Source of the DNA: an uncultured Caldilineaceae bacterium
GTDB taxonomy: Bacteria; Chloroflexota; Anaerolineae; Caldilineales; Caldilineaceae
DNA length: 64,000 bases
Direction of reading: 5' to 3'
Assembly: GCA_958295915.1 (NCBI GenBank)
Contig: OY282381.1
Span: 518,722 to 582,721, forward strand
The notes under the pieces: generated by a model
The model's input: only the letters and a program-made list of their open reading frames with translations
The model's database searches: none
Told to the model about the DNA's origin: nothing
Part shown: piece after piece, positions 28,080 through 35,923 of the stretch
Layout: every line of letters begins with the position of its first letter
How positions within the stretch are numbered: position 1 is the stretch's first letter
Program-made: the position numbers and the translations under genes

Positions 28080-28350
28080 AGAACTACCTCCTCGATTGGT
28101 TGACGTGATGAATATTCCATGCGCAAAATATCGAATGTGATCCGTGTTCAGCCACGAGGGTATAGGGAAAGATCACAAGAAGCTTGCTCCCCATCAGTTA
28201 TACCATAAGATCGATTCAGAAGAAAAACTGCTGCGCATATTTTCTCTCTATACCTCATATCCGCAGAATTGCTCCCTACTGGGGTATCATACTGTCAGCG
28301 AAATCCCTCTGAACCGGATCTGATTGCGCGTCTCAGATGGGCCCAATCCA

Positions 28351-31008
28351 ATGATACTTCTTTATTTTGCCGTAGCCTATCTTCTGGGCATAGCCGCCGG
28401 GCAGCTTCTCTGGCAACAGGGGTGGTTCGGCTGTGGCATCGGTGATGGCATGTGGCTCTCGGCGTTGGCGCTCCTTCCCGTCTTCTTTTGGATGGATGCG
28501 AAGACCGTCCCCACGCCGGCTGTCCCTCTGCGCTGGCCTGTCTCTGCGGGTTTCGCTGTACCCCGCGCCTCCCCCTCCGGCTGGCTGGTCGGTGGACTGC
28601 TGCTGGCAGGACTGTGCGGGCTGTTACGCTTGGCCGCGCACCCGCCAATCCCCTGTTGGACCTCGTCGGATCTGGCCTATTACAACGCCGCAGACGGGGG
28701 TAGCGCAAACCCCGCGCCGGTGACAATGGACGGTTTCGTGGCTGGCTTTCCTCTGCAGAAGGAGGGGCGACAACAGCTGGATGTCGAAGTGACAGCCATT
28801 CGTATCCACGGTGTATCGCAGCCGGTAACGGGGCGCGTTCGTTTGCAGACGGGCAGCCGACACTCTTTTCGCTACGGCGAACCTGTGCAGGTGACCGGTC
28901 TGCTGACAGAGCCACCGATCTTCGAAGGATTCGACTACCGCGCCTACTTGGCCCGGAAGCAGATCCACAGCCTGATGCGGCGGCCGCGCGTAGAACCGCA
29001 ATTCGGGCCGCTACGCGGCCACCGCCTCTTGCAGACCGTCTATGGCCTGCGTTCACGAGGCGAAGTGTTGCTCAACCGCCTATTGCCGGAGCCATACGCA
29101 GCCCTGGCCAACGGAATGCTGCTGGGCATCGAAGCCGGCATTCCCGACGACCTGTACGATCAGTTCAGTGCCACTGGCGCCAGCCACGTGATTGTGATCA
29201 GCGGCAGCAATGTGGCTCTCGTCACCGGCGTGCTCATGGCCCTGGGCATCAGACTATTTGGCCGGCGCTTCGCCCTGTGGCCGACCCTCGCCGGTCTCAG
29301 CCTGTACGCGTTACTGGTGGGAGGTGACGCAGCTGTTCTGCGGGCGTCGCTGATGGGCGGACTCTTTGCGCTGGCGACGGTTCTGCGGCGCCAAAACACT
29401 GCGCTTGTGAGCTTGGCCGTGGCCTGTTGGACAATGACATTGGTGAATCCGCTCACGCTCTGGGATGTGGGCTTTCAACTCAGCAGCGTGGCCACCGCCG
29501 GCCTGATCCTCTTCGGGCCTGTCCTTACCGACAGCCTCGAAACCATGTGGGGCGCGGTTGCAGCGAGCTGGTTCCAGCGTCGGCGTTCGCCCGGCCTACC
29601 CCATTCTGATTTTCTCATGCCAAGCTCGATCCGGGATCTGTTCCGGGATAGTCTGCTGATGACAATCGCGGCCAGCGCCACAACCCTTCCACTGATCGTC
29701 TACTATTTCGAGAGCCTCAGCCTTGTCAGCCTGATTACAAACCTGCTCATCGCATCGGCGCAGCCATTGATTATTATTTGGGGTGGTATCGGGCTGATTG
29801 TCGGGCTGCTCGGCCTGACAGCGGTTGCCCAACCCCTTCTATGGATCGCCTACGCCGGCCTATGGTGGACGGTGGCGATGGTACGCTGGAGCGCAGCCTT
29901 GCCCGGCAGCAATGTGGAGATCGTCGGCTATGGCGGCGGTCTCCTGTTCCTGACCTATGCCGCGATCTTCGGCTGGCATTGGCGCGCATCGCTGCGTCGG
30001 TTTCTGACGTGGCTCAGGCGCAGGATTGTTGCGCCTCCAATCGCGCGCAACGATGATTCCTCTGACGGCTGGCAGTGGGAGCGGTTTCTGGGGAAGATTC
30101 CGAGCGGCGCATTCGTCGTCATGGCGATCGTCGCAGCCCTCCTGTGGTGGCTGGCGCTCTCTCAGCCGGACGGCGCGCTGCATGTCCATTTCCTTGATGT
30201 CGGGCAGGGTGACGGCATTTTTATCCAGACGCCAAGCGGTCGGCAGGTATTGATCGACGGAGGCAGAGACACCCACCAGCTCATTGCCGAGCTCAGCGCG
30301 GTCATGCCCTTCTGGGATCGGAAAATCGACCTGGCGATCGTTACCCACCCCGATTGGGATCATATAGGTGGTCAAGTAGGGCTGCCCGAACGCTATGGTC
30401 TCGAACAGGCGATTATCAGCGAAAACACGCGCGCCCACGAGGATACACAGCCCTGGTTGGAGGCTCTCGGCATCGCTGATGTGCCGGTAGCCGGTCTGCA
30501 GCAAGGCGGCTGGCTGGATCTCGGTGACGGCGTGGCCCTGTGGGCACTGTGGCCGCCCCCGGAAGCAGACCTGCGCGGGTTTGACGATGACGACAAGAAC
30601 GAGCGTTCGCTAGTGCTGAAACTCGTCTACGGAGATTTCTCTGCGCTGCTGATGGGGGATACCGGTCTGCCCAGCGAGGTACAGCTACAGCGCACGGGAC
30701 AACCCATTGGCGCACAGGTGCTGAAGGTCGGGCATCATGGCAGTGCAAGCAGCACCGGTCCGGCTTTCGTCGAGGCGGTCGGCGCAAGCGTGGCCATCAT
30801 TCAGGTGGGCGAGAATTCTTACGGCCATCCGGATCCGGATGTGCTGGAGATCCTAGGCGGACGTCTCCTTCTGCGCAACGACCGCGACGGGCGCATCGAC
30901 ATGCGGAGCGACGGGCGGCTGCTGTGGATCGAGACAGAGAATGGGGAGATGGCAGAGATTCTTGCCCGGAGTGACGCGAGGTATACAGAGAGCGCAATCC
31001 AGAGATGA
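28351..31008 (+). CDS. comEC: ComEC/Rec2 family DNA-uptake channel
   Basis: The 885-residue protein has N-terminal membrane helices and a DUF4131-like region, then the Competence domain with LLGIEAGIPDDLYDQF and the helix-rich core (about 230-520). The C-terminal metallo-beta-lactamase-like domain carries VHFLDVGQGDGIFI, THPDWDHIGG and KVGHHGSASS. It would transport single-stranded DNA across the membrane during natural transformation. The ATG at 28351 begins with the first membrane helix; a TTG nine codons earlier is possible. No other competence gene is nearby. Confidence 0.94.
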   Translation: MILLYFAVAYLLGIAAGQLLWQQGWFGCGIGDGMWLSALALLPVFFWMDAKTVPTPAVPLRWPVSAGFAVPRASPSGWLVGGLLLAGLCGLLRLAAHPPIPCWTSSDLAYYNAADGGSANPAPVTMDGFVAGFPLQKEGRQQLDVEVTAIRIHGVSQPVTGRVRLQTGSRHSFRYGEPVQVTGLLTEPPIFEGFDYRAYLARKQIHSLMRRPRVEPQFGPLRGHRLLQTVYGLRSRGEVLLNRLLPEPYAALANGMLLGIEAGIPDDLYDQFSATGASHVIVISGSNVALVTGVLMALGIRLFGRRFALWPTLAGLSLYALLVGGDAAVLRASLMGGLFALATVLRRQNTALVSLAVACWTMTLVNPLTLWDVGFQLSSVATAGLILFGPVLTDSLETMWGAVAASWFQRRRSPGLPHSDFLMPSSIRDLFRDSLLMTIAASATTLPLIVYYFESLSLVSLITNLLIASAQPLIIIWGGIGLIVGLLGLTAVAQPLLWIAYAGLWWTVAMVRWSAALPGSNVEIVGYGGGLLFLTYAAIFGWHWRASLRRFLTWLRRRIVAPPIARNDDSSDGWQWERFLGKIPSGAFVVMAIVAALLWWLALSQPDGALHVHFLDVGQGDGIFIQTPSGRQVLIDGGRDTHQLIAELSAVMPFWDRKIDLAIVTHPDWDHIGGQVGLPERYGLEQAIISENTRAHEDTQPWLEALGIADVPVAGLQQGGWLDLGDGVALWALWPPPEADLRGFDDDDKNERSLVLKLVYGDFSALLMGDTGLPSEVQLQRTGQPIGAQVLKVGHHGSASSTGPAFVEAVGASVAIIQVGENSYGHPDPDVLEILGGRLLLRNDRDGRIDMRSDGRLLWIETENGEMAEILARSDARYTESAIQR

Positions 31009-31067
31009 GAAAACCCGGACACACCTACAAACATTGCCTCATGCGGGCGCGCCGCCTGAACGCAGGA

Positions 31068-31562
31068 TCAGGCATACCTCTCTCTATCCGGTTGAACAAG
31101 GTACAGAAGTGTGATGCCAATGATGACAACCAAACGAAAAGCGGCTTGTCGCCCATCCCATATCTCCGATTGCCACATCAAAAACCATTCCCCTCCTATG
31201 GTGATAAATCCTGAAAACCACAAGAGAATCCCCAATGTTAATCCAAGTATTGCTATGCCTTTGGCCTCATGAAAGCGCTCTGCGTCATGTATCGACCTGA
31301 AAAGACGCCACCCTCCCCAGCAACACAAAACCGCGATGACCACCTCCACAAGGATGATAAGACGATACAGCAGGTGATGAATGAAGGGGGAATCGATCGC
31401 CCGCCACATCCCTTGATTATCGGGGAATGTCGTGTCCATTTTGAGCACATGGGCAACGAACCTGTAGTTCGAGTCATAATCCGTAACGTTATTCAACACT
31501 ACGAGTGAGGAAAAAAACGCGACTGCCCAAACAAGGGCGACTTTGGAGAACCTTATGTACAT
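31068..31562 (-). CDS. DUF2165 family small integral membrane protein
   Basis: This 164-residue protein has four predicted helices. The family pattern is clear: VLNNVTDYDSNYRFV, LKMDTTFPDNQGMWRAI, FHEAKGIAILGLTLGILLW and GGEWFLMWQSE. GGAGG 4 bases before the ATG at 31562 fixes the start. The function of the family is unknown. It is convergent with comEC, with 59 bases between them. Confidence 0.88.
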   Translation of the reverse strand: MYIRFSKVALVWAVAFFSSLVVLNNVTDYDSNYRFVAHVLKMDTTFPDNQGMWRAIDSPFIHHLLYRLIILVEVVIAVLCCWGGWRLFRSIHDAERFHEAKGIAILGLTLGILLWFSGFITIGGEWFLMWQSEIWDGRQAAFRLVVIIGITLLYLVQPDRERYA

Positions 31563-31678
31563 GACACCTCCAGGCGTTGAAATCAGGTCGATGCCCAACG
31601 GCCGGCGCGTATGGGCGACGAGAATATTTGAGCATGCAAGCGTTCAGTGAGTAAAGGCCGCCGTAGGCATACTGCACC

Positions 31679-31710
31679 GTTCCGGCGGGCGCGCAATACC
31701 CCACCGGAAC
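31679..31710 (-). terminator. 11-bp hairpin downstream of the small membrane-gene pair
   Basis: GTTCCGGCGGG and CCCACCGGAAC pair with one mismatch, 9 bases after the stop at 31719. There is no T-run, so its termination role is uncertain; it may be another dispersed palindrome. Confidence 0.35.
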
Positions 31711-31718
31711 GACTACGC

Positions 31719-31982
31719 TCACTTGCCGCCGTTGCTGGTTCTGATTCGTCCCTCTCTGTCAATGCCTGACTGCGTGCCCTCACTGCCGCTCTGATCCCTA
31801 TGAGAAGCCTGACCCTGATTAACGGCTTCCTCGGCCGATGCCTGACCTGAATCGCTCTTCGGGGGCTTGGTGATTGGCATCGGTATATTCAGAGCCGATG
31901 GAGGAAAGTGTTGGCTCTCGTGAATGTCGTCAACCTTGGTTGTTGGCGTTGCTGGCGTTTTAGTTTTAGCCTTCTCAGACAT
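31719..31982 (-). CDS. Small hydrophilic, probably disordered protein paired with a two-helix membrane protein
   Basis: The 87-residue product is rich in Ser, Thr, Gln, Pro and Lys, with no hydrophobic core, no Cys and a basic C-terminus (EGRIRTSNGGK). Its ATG overlaps the stop of the upstream gene (TAATG), so the two are translated together. No family is recognised. The pairing of a tiny disordered protein with a two-helix membrane protein near a toxin gene suggests a small accessory module. Confidence 0.6.
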   Translation of the reverse strand: MSEKAKTKTPATPTTKVDDIHESQHFPPSALNIPMPITKPPKSDSGQASAEEAVNQGQASHRDQSGSEGTQSGIDREGRIRTSNGGK

Positions 31983-32500
31983 TATGCGCCTCCTACAGCA
32001 TAGTTCATATGAAAGTACGTTTGGGCCTGCCTTTCTGCTTCCTGTAAGAAATCATCGTTTCGCGGCAGTGGTGAAGACCCCAAATGTATATCTTCTGCTT
32101 TGCTTTTTTTCCGCTTCAACTCGATAGTTTCCTCATGAATCTGTTCATCAGTCAGGCGCCCTTCAGAGACAGCATACCACTTATGCTCTGCATATAGCGC
32201 GAGGTCTTCAAGTTCACGGTTCAGTGCTGCGATTGCCCTCATGCGGCGCTTATATGGCAGATATGGCCGGATTGCGTTGAGAAGTTGGGACAGACCAATA
32301 ATAGCAGCCCACACCATAGGCCACTCCCCCCAAATGGCCCAGGTAACAATACTTCCATTTGACGTGATCGCCAGAAACATATTGAGATGCGTCTCATATC
32401 TCTCCTGAGCGACATGGTATCGTTGCAGATAATAAATGTGAATGCGAAGCTGCACAAGTTCTTGCCAAAAACGACGCTGATATTCATAGACATCATTCAT
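31982..32500 (-). CDS. Two-helix membrane protein, SLATT-like architecture
   Basis: The 172-residue product has a basic amphipathic N-terminal helix (about 1-40), two adjacent hydrophobic segments (about 42-80: LNMFLAITSNGSIVTWAIW and WAAIIGLSQLLNAI) and a long charged helical C-terminal half. This order resembles SLATT-domain proteins, which are proposed pore-forming effectors in nucleotide-signalled defence; that is an architectural resemblance only. An ATG nine codons upstream (32527) is possible, but GAGAAG favours 32500. It is coupled to the downstream hydrophilic protein. Confidence 0.6.
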   Translation of the reverse strand: MNDVYEYQRRFWQELVQLRIHIYYLQRYHVAQERYETHLNMFLAITSNGSIVTWAIWGEWPMVWAAIIGLSQLLNAIRPYLPYKRRMRAIAALNRELEDLALYAEHKWYAVSEGRLTDEQIHEETIELKRKKSKAEDIHLGSSPLPRNDDFLQEAERQAQTYFHMNYAVGGA

Positions 32501-32544
32501 TAACTTCTCTAATCCCCGATGCCACATGCACTTAACGCCAAGTT

Positions 32545-32907
32545 TCAGCTCTCTAACAGCGGGTCAAGCAACTTGATTTCTTCAATCCAGCGAAAGTCGT
32601 CAGTGTTATGAGTCACCAACGTCCGTTTACAGGCTATTGCCGTTCCTGCAACAATAGAATCCCCAAGACTCATCTGCTGGCGCAACTTGACCGCCCACTG
32701 TACTACTGTCTCGGACAACGATAACTTCTCTGCGGTCTGAAAAAATTGCTCCAAAAATTGCCCATCGTCTTCTGTCAGTTTGTGATATCCAAATACTTCA
32801 ATATAGCTGATGACTGAGACCGCAGGCGTATGCGTTTCGATGAACTGGCGTAATGCGGCGTACTCCGGCTGCGCCGCGTAGATAATGATGTTGCTATCCA
32901 GGAGCAT
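32545..32907 (-). CDS. vapC: PIN-domain ribonuclease toxin (VapC family)
   Basis: The 120-residue toxin has the acidic catalytic residues of PIN domains: Asp4 in LLDSNIIIYA, Glu in ISYIEVFGY, Asp in LGDSIVAGTA and Asp in VTHNTDDFRW. VapC toxins cleave tRNA or rRNA. The ATG overlaps the stop of an upstream antitoxin-like frame (TAATG), the usual coupled arrangement, but that antitoxin appears damaged. A two-gene membrane module follows 44 bases downstream. Confidence 0.88.
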   Translation of the reverse strand: MLLDSNIIIYAAQPEYAALRQFIETHTPAVSVISYIEVFGYHKLTEDDGQFLEQFFQTAEKLSLSETVVQWAVKLRQQMSLGDSIVAGTAIACKRTLVTHNTDDFRWIEEIKLLDPLLES

Positions 32908-33018
32908 TACGCCTCCCGATCAGGCAAGACGCGCTCAGAGCGTAGCTCCCGTTGCCAGGCGACAGGGTCGGGCATCGCGGCAAATGCGGACCTGCGCTCC
33001 GACTTCCAGAATCTTCAT
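32907..33018 (-). pseudogene. vapB: Remnant of the VapC-associated antitoxin
   Basis: The ATG at 33018 begins MKILEVGAQVRI, a normal start for an AbrB-like antitoxin. A second frame gives the typical antitoxin tail DPVAWQRELRSERVLPDREA and stops at TAA overlapping the vapC ATG. The two parts are in different frames and the roughly 40 middle codons expected are missing. Only 22 codons are translatable from the in-frame ATG of the tail. Confidence 0.6.
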
Positions 33019-33152
33019 CGCTAGGCTTCCTACGTTTCAGTGCCCCTGGCCTTTCATCCGTACTTTATTGCATCATACCCCTTTTCAGATCACAAAACGG
33101 TATCTTGGCGCGAATCGGAGCGCGAAATATCTATGAAGGGGAACCGGGGCCT

Positions 33153-35819
33153 TCAACTGCTCTCTGCCAACTGCCGCAGCTCATAGAGCCGATTCAGCGC
33201 ATCAAGAGGCGTTAAGGAGTCCACGTCAAGCGCGCGCAGGGATTCCACGGCCGGATGCGCGTTGGCGAAAAGCCCAACCTGCATAGCGACTTTCTGCTTT
33301 CTGCCCGGCGCCTGCTTCAGTAATGTCGAAGGGCCGGCCGCGCCGGATGCTTCCAGTTCAAGCAGAATCTCCTCGGCCCGCTGCACAACCGCTCCGGGCA
33401 AACCGGCCATCTGCGCCACATGCACGCCATAGGATCGATCGGCCTTGCCCGGTAGAATCCGGCGCAGAAACACGACAGCGTCACCGCTGTCGTCGACAGC
33501 TACATGATAGTTGATGACCTGAGGCAGGCGTTCAGACAGATCTGTCAGTTCGTGGTAATGGGTGGCGAAGAGCGTCTTCGCGCGCAAAGTCGGATAGTTG
33601 TGAATATGCTCTACCACTGCCCAGGCGATGGCCAGACCGTCGTATGTGCTCGTGCCCCTGCCGATTTCATCCAGAATGAGAAGACTGCGATCGGTCGCCT
33701 GGTTGAGAATGTTGGCCGTTTCGATCATCTCCACCATGAATGTGGATTGCCCCCGGTGGAGTTCGTCGCTGGCGCCGATGCGGGTGAAGATGCGGTCCAC
33801 CACGCCGATGCGGGCCGAAGTGGCGGGCACAAACGAACCGATCTGCGCCAATAGTGTAATCAAGGCGGTCTGGCGTAGATAGGTAGACTTCCCGGACATA
33901 TTTGGCCCGGTCAGGATATGGATGATTTCTCCGGGAGAGAGTTGCGCGTCATTGGGCACAAATGGCTCGTCAGTCGTATGTTCCACAACCGGATGCCTGC
34001 CAGCGGAGATGTCGATTGTCGCGCCATCTTCGATTAGCGGTCGGCAGTATCGATGCTTCAGCGCTACCTCTGCCAATGAGGCGTAGGCATCCAACAGAGC
34101 CAGCCCCTCGGCCATGCAACGAATATCATCGGCGCTGGCCGTAAGTTCCTCGCAGATGTGGCGAAAGAGTTGCTGCTCCAACTCCAGGCGGCGTTCATCC
34201 GCGTTGAGAATCAGCGATTCGTACTCCTTGAGTTCCGGCGTTATGTAGCGCTCCGCATTTGTCAACGTCTGCTTGCGGATGTACTCCGCCGGCACTTTGT
34301 CTGTATATGTATGCCTGACTTCGATGTAATAGCCGAAGATTTTGTTATAGCCTACCTTCAGGCTTTTGATGTCCAGACGGGCGCGCTCGGCCTGTTCCAG
34401 GGTGGCCACCCACTCCTTGGCATGGCGGCTGTTGTGGACGATAGCATCCAGCTCCTCGCTGTAGCCTGGGCGGATGATACCCGGCGTTGCCAGCGTAGCC
34501 GGCGGCTCATCGTCGATCGCCCGGACCAACAGATCCAGAGCGGGCATACAATCGGGTAGCCTGTTCAACATCTCCTTGAGGAAGGCGCCGGCATTCGCCT
34601 GCGGCGCGGGCGCATCCTCCGCCGCAGATGCGGCCGGTATCTGGGTGGATGCGATCAGGGCGCGTAAGCCAGGCCCGCGGCGCAGGACCTCGCGGATGCC
34701 CAGCAGATCTCGAGGCAGCCCTCTGCTCTGGGTGACCCGGTTGATCCAGCGCTCCAGATCTCCCATCCTCTGCAGGGAATCCCGTACCTGCAGACGCAGA
34801 TCGGTATGTTCTATCAACGTTTGCACCGCGTCCAGCCGTTCATTGATCTGAACGACATCCAGCAGGGGGCGGCCCAGCCAGCGGCGTAGCAGCCGGCCGC
34901 CCATCGGCGTAATGGTCTCATCAAGCACGCCCAACAGGCTGCCTTTGACTTCACCACCACGCATCGTTTCCATCAGTTCGAGATTGCGTCGGGTAGACTC
35001 GTCCAGCACCATAAACTCGCTCACGGTGTAGCTATACAGGCGGGTGAGTTGGGAGAGTGTGTTGGGCTGCATCTCCTGCAGATAGGCAAGGATGGCGGCA
35101 GCGGCCCGCACGGCTTGGGGTTTGTCCTGCAGTCCGAAGCCATCCAGGCTCCTGGCGCGCAAATGCCGCTGGAGACTGCTGCGCGCTGTGTCCAGCTCCA
35201 CCTGCCAGGGCTCGACCTGCGAAACGAGCGACTGGACATTCTGGAGGAGTGCAGAGAGGCCGCTTTCTTCTACACTCCATTCAACGGTGATCAGTTCGCT
35301 GGGCCGTAAGCGGCCCAGTTCTTCTTCCAGGCGACGTTCCGTGTCTGCATAGTCATCGCTGTTGATTTGCGTGGCCGCGAATTCGCCGGTGGTGATGTCA
35401 CAGTATGCGATGCCGGCTTCGTTGCCGCGCGCGTTAAACAGAACGGCTACCAGATAGTTGTTACGGTCATCGTCCAGCATCGACGGCTCGGCGATGGTCC
35501 CTTTGGTGATAACTTGCTGAATCTCCCGCTCCACCAACCCTGCGCCCGGTTGGCTGACCTGCTCGGCAACCGCGACCTTGTAGCCCGCTTTCACCAACAG
35601 ATCCAGATATCCTTCCACGCTGTGATAGGGCACGCCGGCCAACGGGACCCGCTGATTGTTGCCTACAGGTCGGCTGGTCAGCGCCACATCGCAGACATCG
35701 GCTACGATTTGGGCATCGCCATCGAAGGTTTCGTAGAAGTCGCCCAGACGAAAAAACAGAATACAGCCTGGGTGCTGACTCTTGAGTTGCAGATACTGAC
35801 GGCGCATGGGCGTTGTCAT
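33153..35819 (-). CDS. mutS: DNA mismatch repair protein MutS
   Basis: The 888-residue mismatch-recognition ATPase has the mismatch-binding Phe-x-Glu in LGDFYETF, the lever/clamp regions, Walker A (GPNMSGKST), Walker B (LILDEIGRGTSTYDG), the FATHYHELT switch and the closing RSYGVHVAQMAGLP motif. It is the canonical MutS1 length. AAGAAG upstream supports the ATG at 35819 (MTTPMRRQYLQLK). The CHAT gene ends 83 bases upstream on the same strand, so the two may share a transcript. Confidence 0.97.
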   Translation of the reverse strand: MTTPMRRQYLQLKSQHPGCILFFRLGDFYETFDGDAQIVADVCDVALTSRPVGNNQRVPLAGVPYHSVEGYLDLLVKAGYKVAVAEQVSQPGAGLVEREIQQVITKGTIAEPSMLDDDRNNYLVAVLFNARGNEAGIAYCDITTGEFAATQINSDDYADTERRLEEELGRLRPSELITVEWSVEESGLSALLQNVQSLVSQVEPWQVELDTARSSLQRHLRARSLDGFGLQDKPQAVRAAAAILAYLQEMQPNTLSQLTRLYSYTVSEFMVLDESTRRNLELMETMRGGEVKGSLLGVLDETITPMGGRLLRRWLGRPLLDVVQINERLDAVQTLIEHTDLRLQVRDSLQRMGDLERWINRVTQSRGLPRDLLGIREVLRRGPGLRALIASTQIPAASAAEDAPAPQANAGAFLKEMLNRLPDCMPALDLLVRAIDDEPPATLATPGIIRPGYSEELDAIVHNSRHAKEWVATLEQAERARLDIKSLKVGYNKIFGYYIEVRHTYTDKVPAEYIRKQTLTNAERYITPELKEYESLILNADERRLELEQQLFRHICEELTASADDIRCMAEGLALLDAYASLAEVALKHRYCRPLIEDGATIDISAGRHPVVEHTTDEPFVPNDAQLSPGEIIHILTGPNMSGKSTYLRQTALITLLAQIGSFVPATSARIGVVDRIFTRIGASDELHRGQSTFMVEMIETANILNQATDRSLLILDEIGRGTSTYDGLAIAWAVVEHIHNYPTLRAKTLFATHYHELTDLSERLPQVINYHVAVDDSGDAVVFLRRILPGKADRSYGVHVAQMAGLPGAVVQRAEEILLELEASGAAGPSTLLKQAPGRKQKVAMQVGLFANAHPAVESLRALDVDSLTPLDALNRLYELRQLAESS

Positions 35820-35880
35820 AATTTCTTCTTTTGCGATGTGATGTGAGAGCCAAACCTTACTTTCTCTACCCGGTTGCGCG

Positions 35881-35923
35881 CACGCAGTGGGTATACTCAC
35901 TATCACGCAGTGGGTATACCCAC
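35881..35923. repeat. Direct repeat CACGCAGTGGGTATACYCAC, 23-bp period
   Basis: Two copies (35881-35900 and 35904-35923) differ at one base. The second contains the 14-bp palindrome GTGGGTATACCCAC. They lie 60-100 bases before mutS and overlap the CHAT gene end, supplying its last residues. They could be an operator for mutS or another dispersed repeat. Confidence 0.6.
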
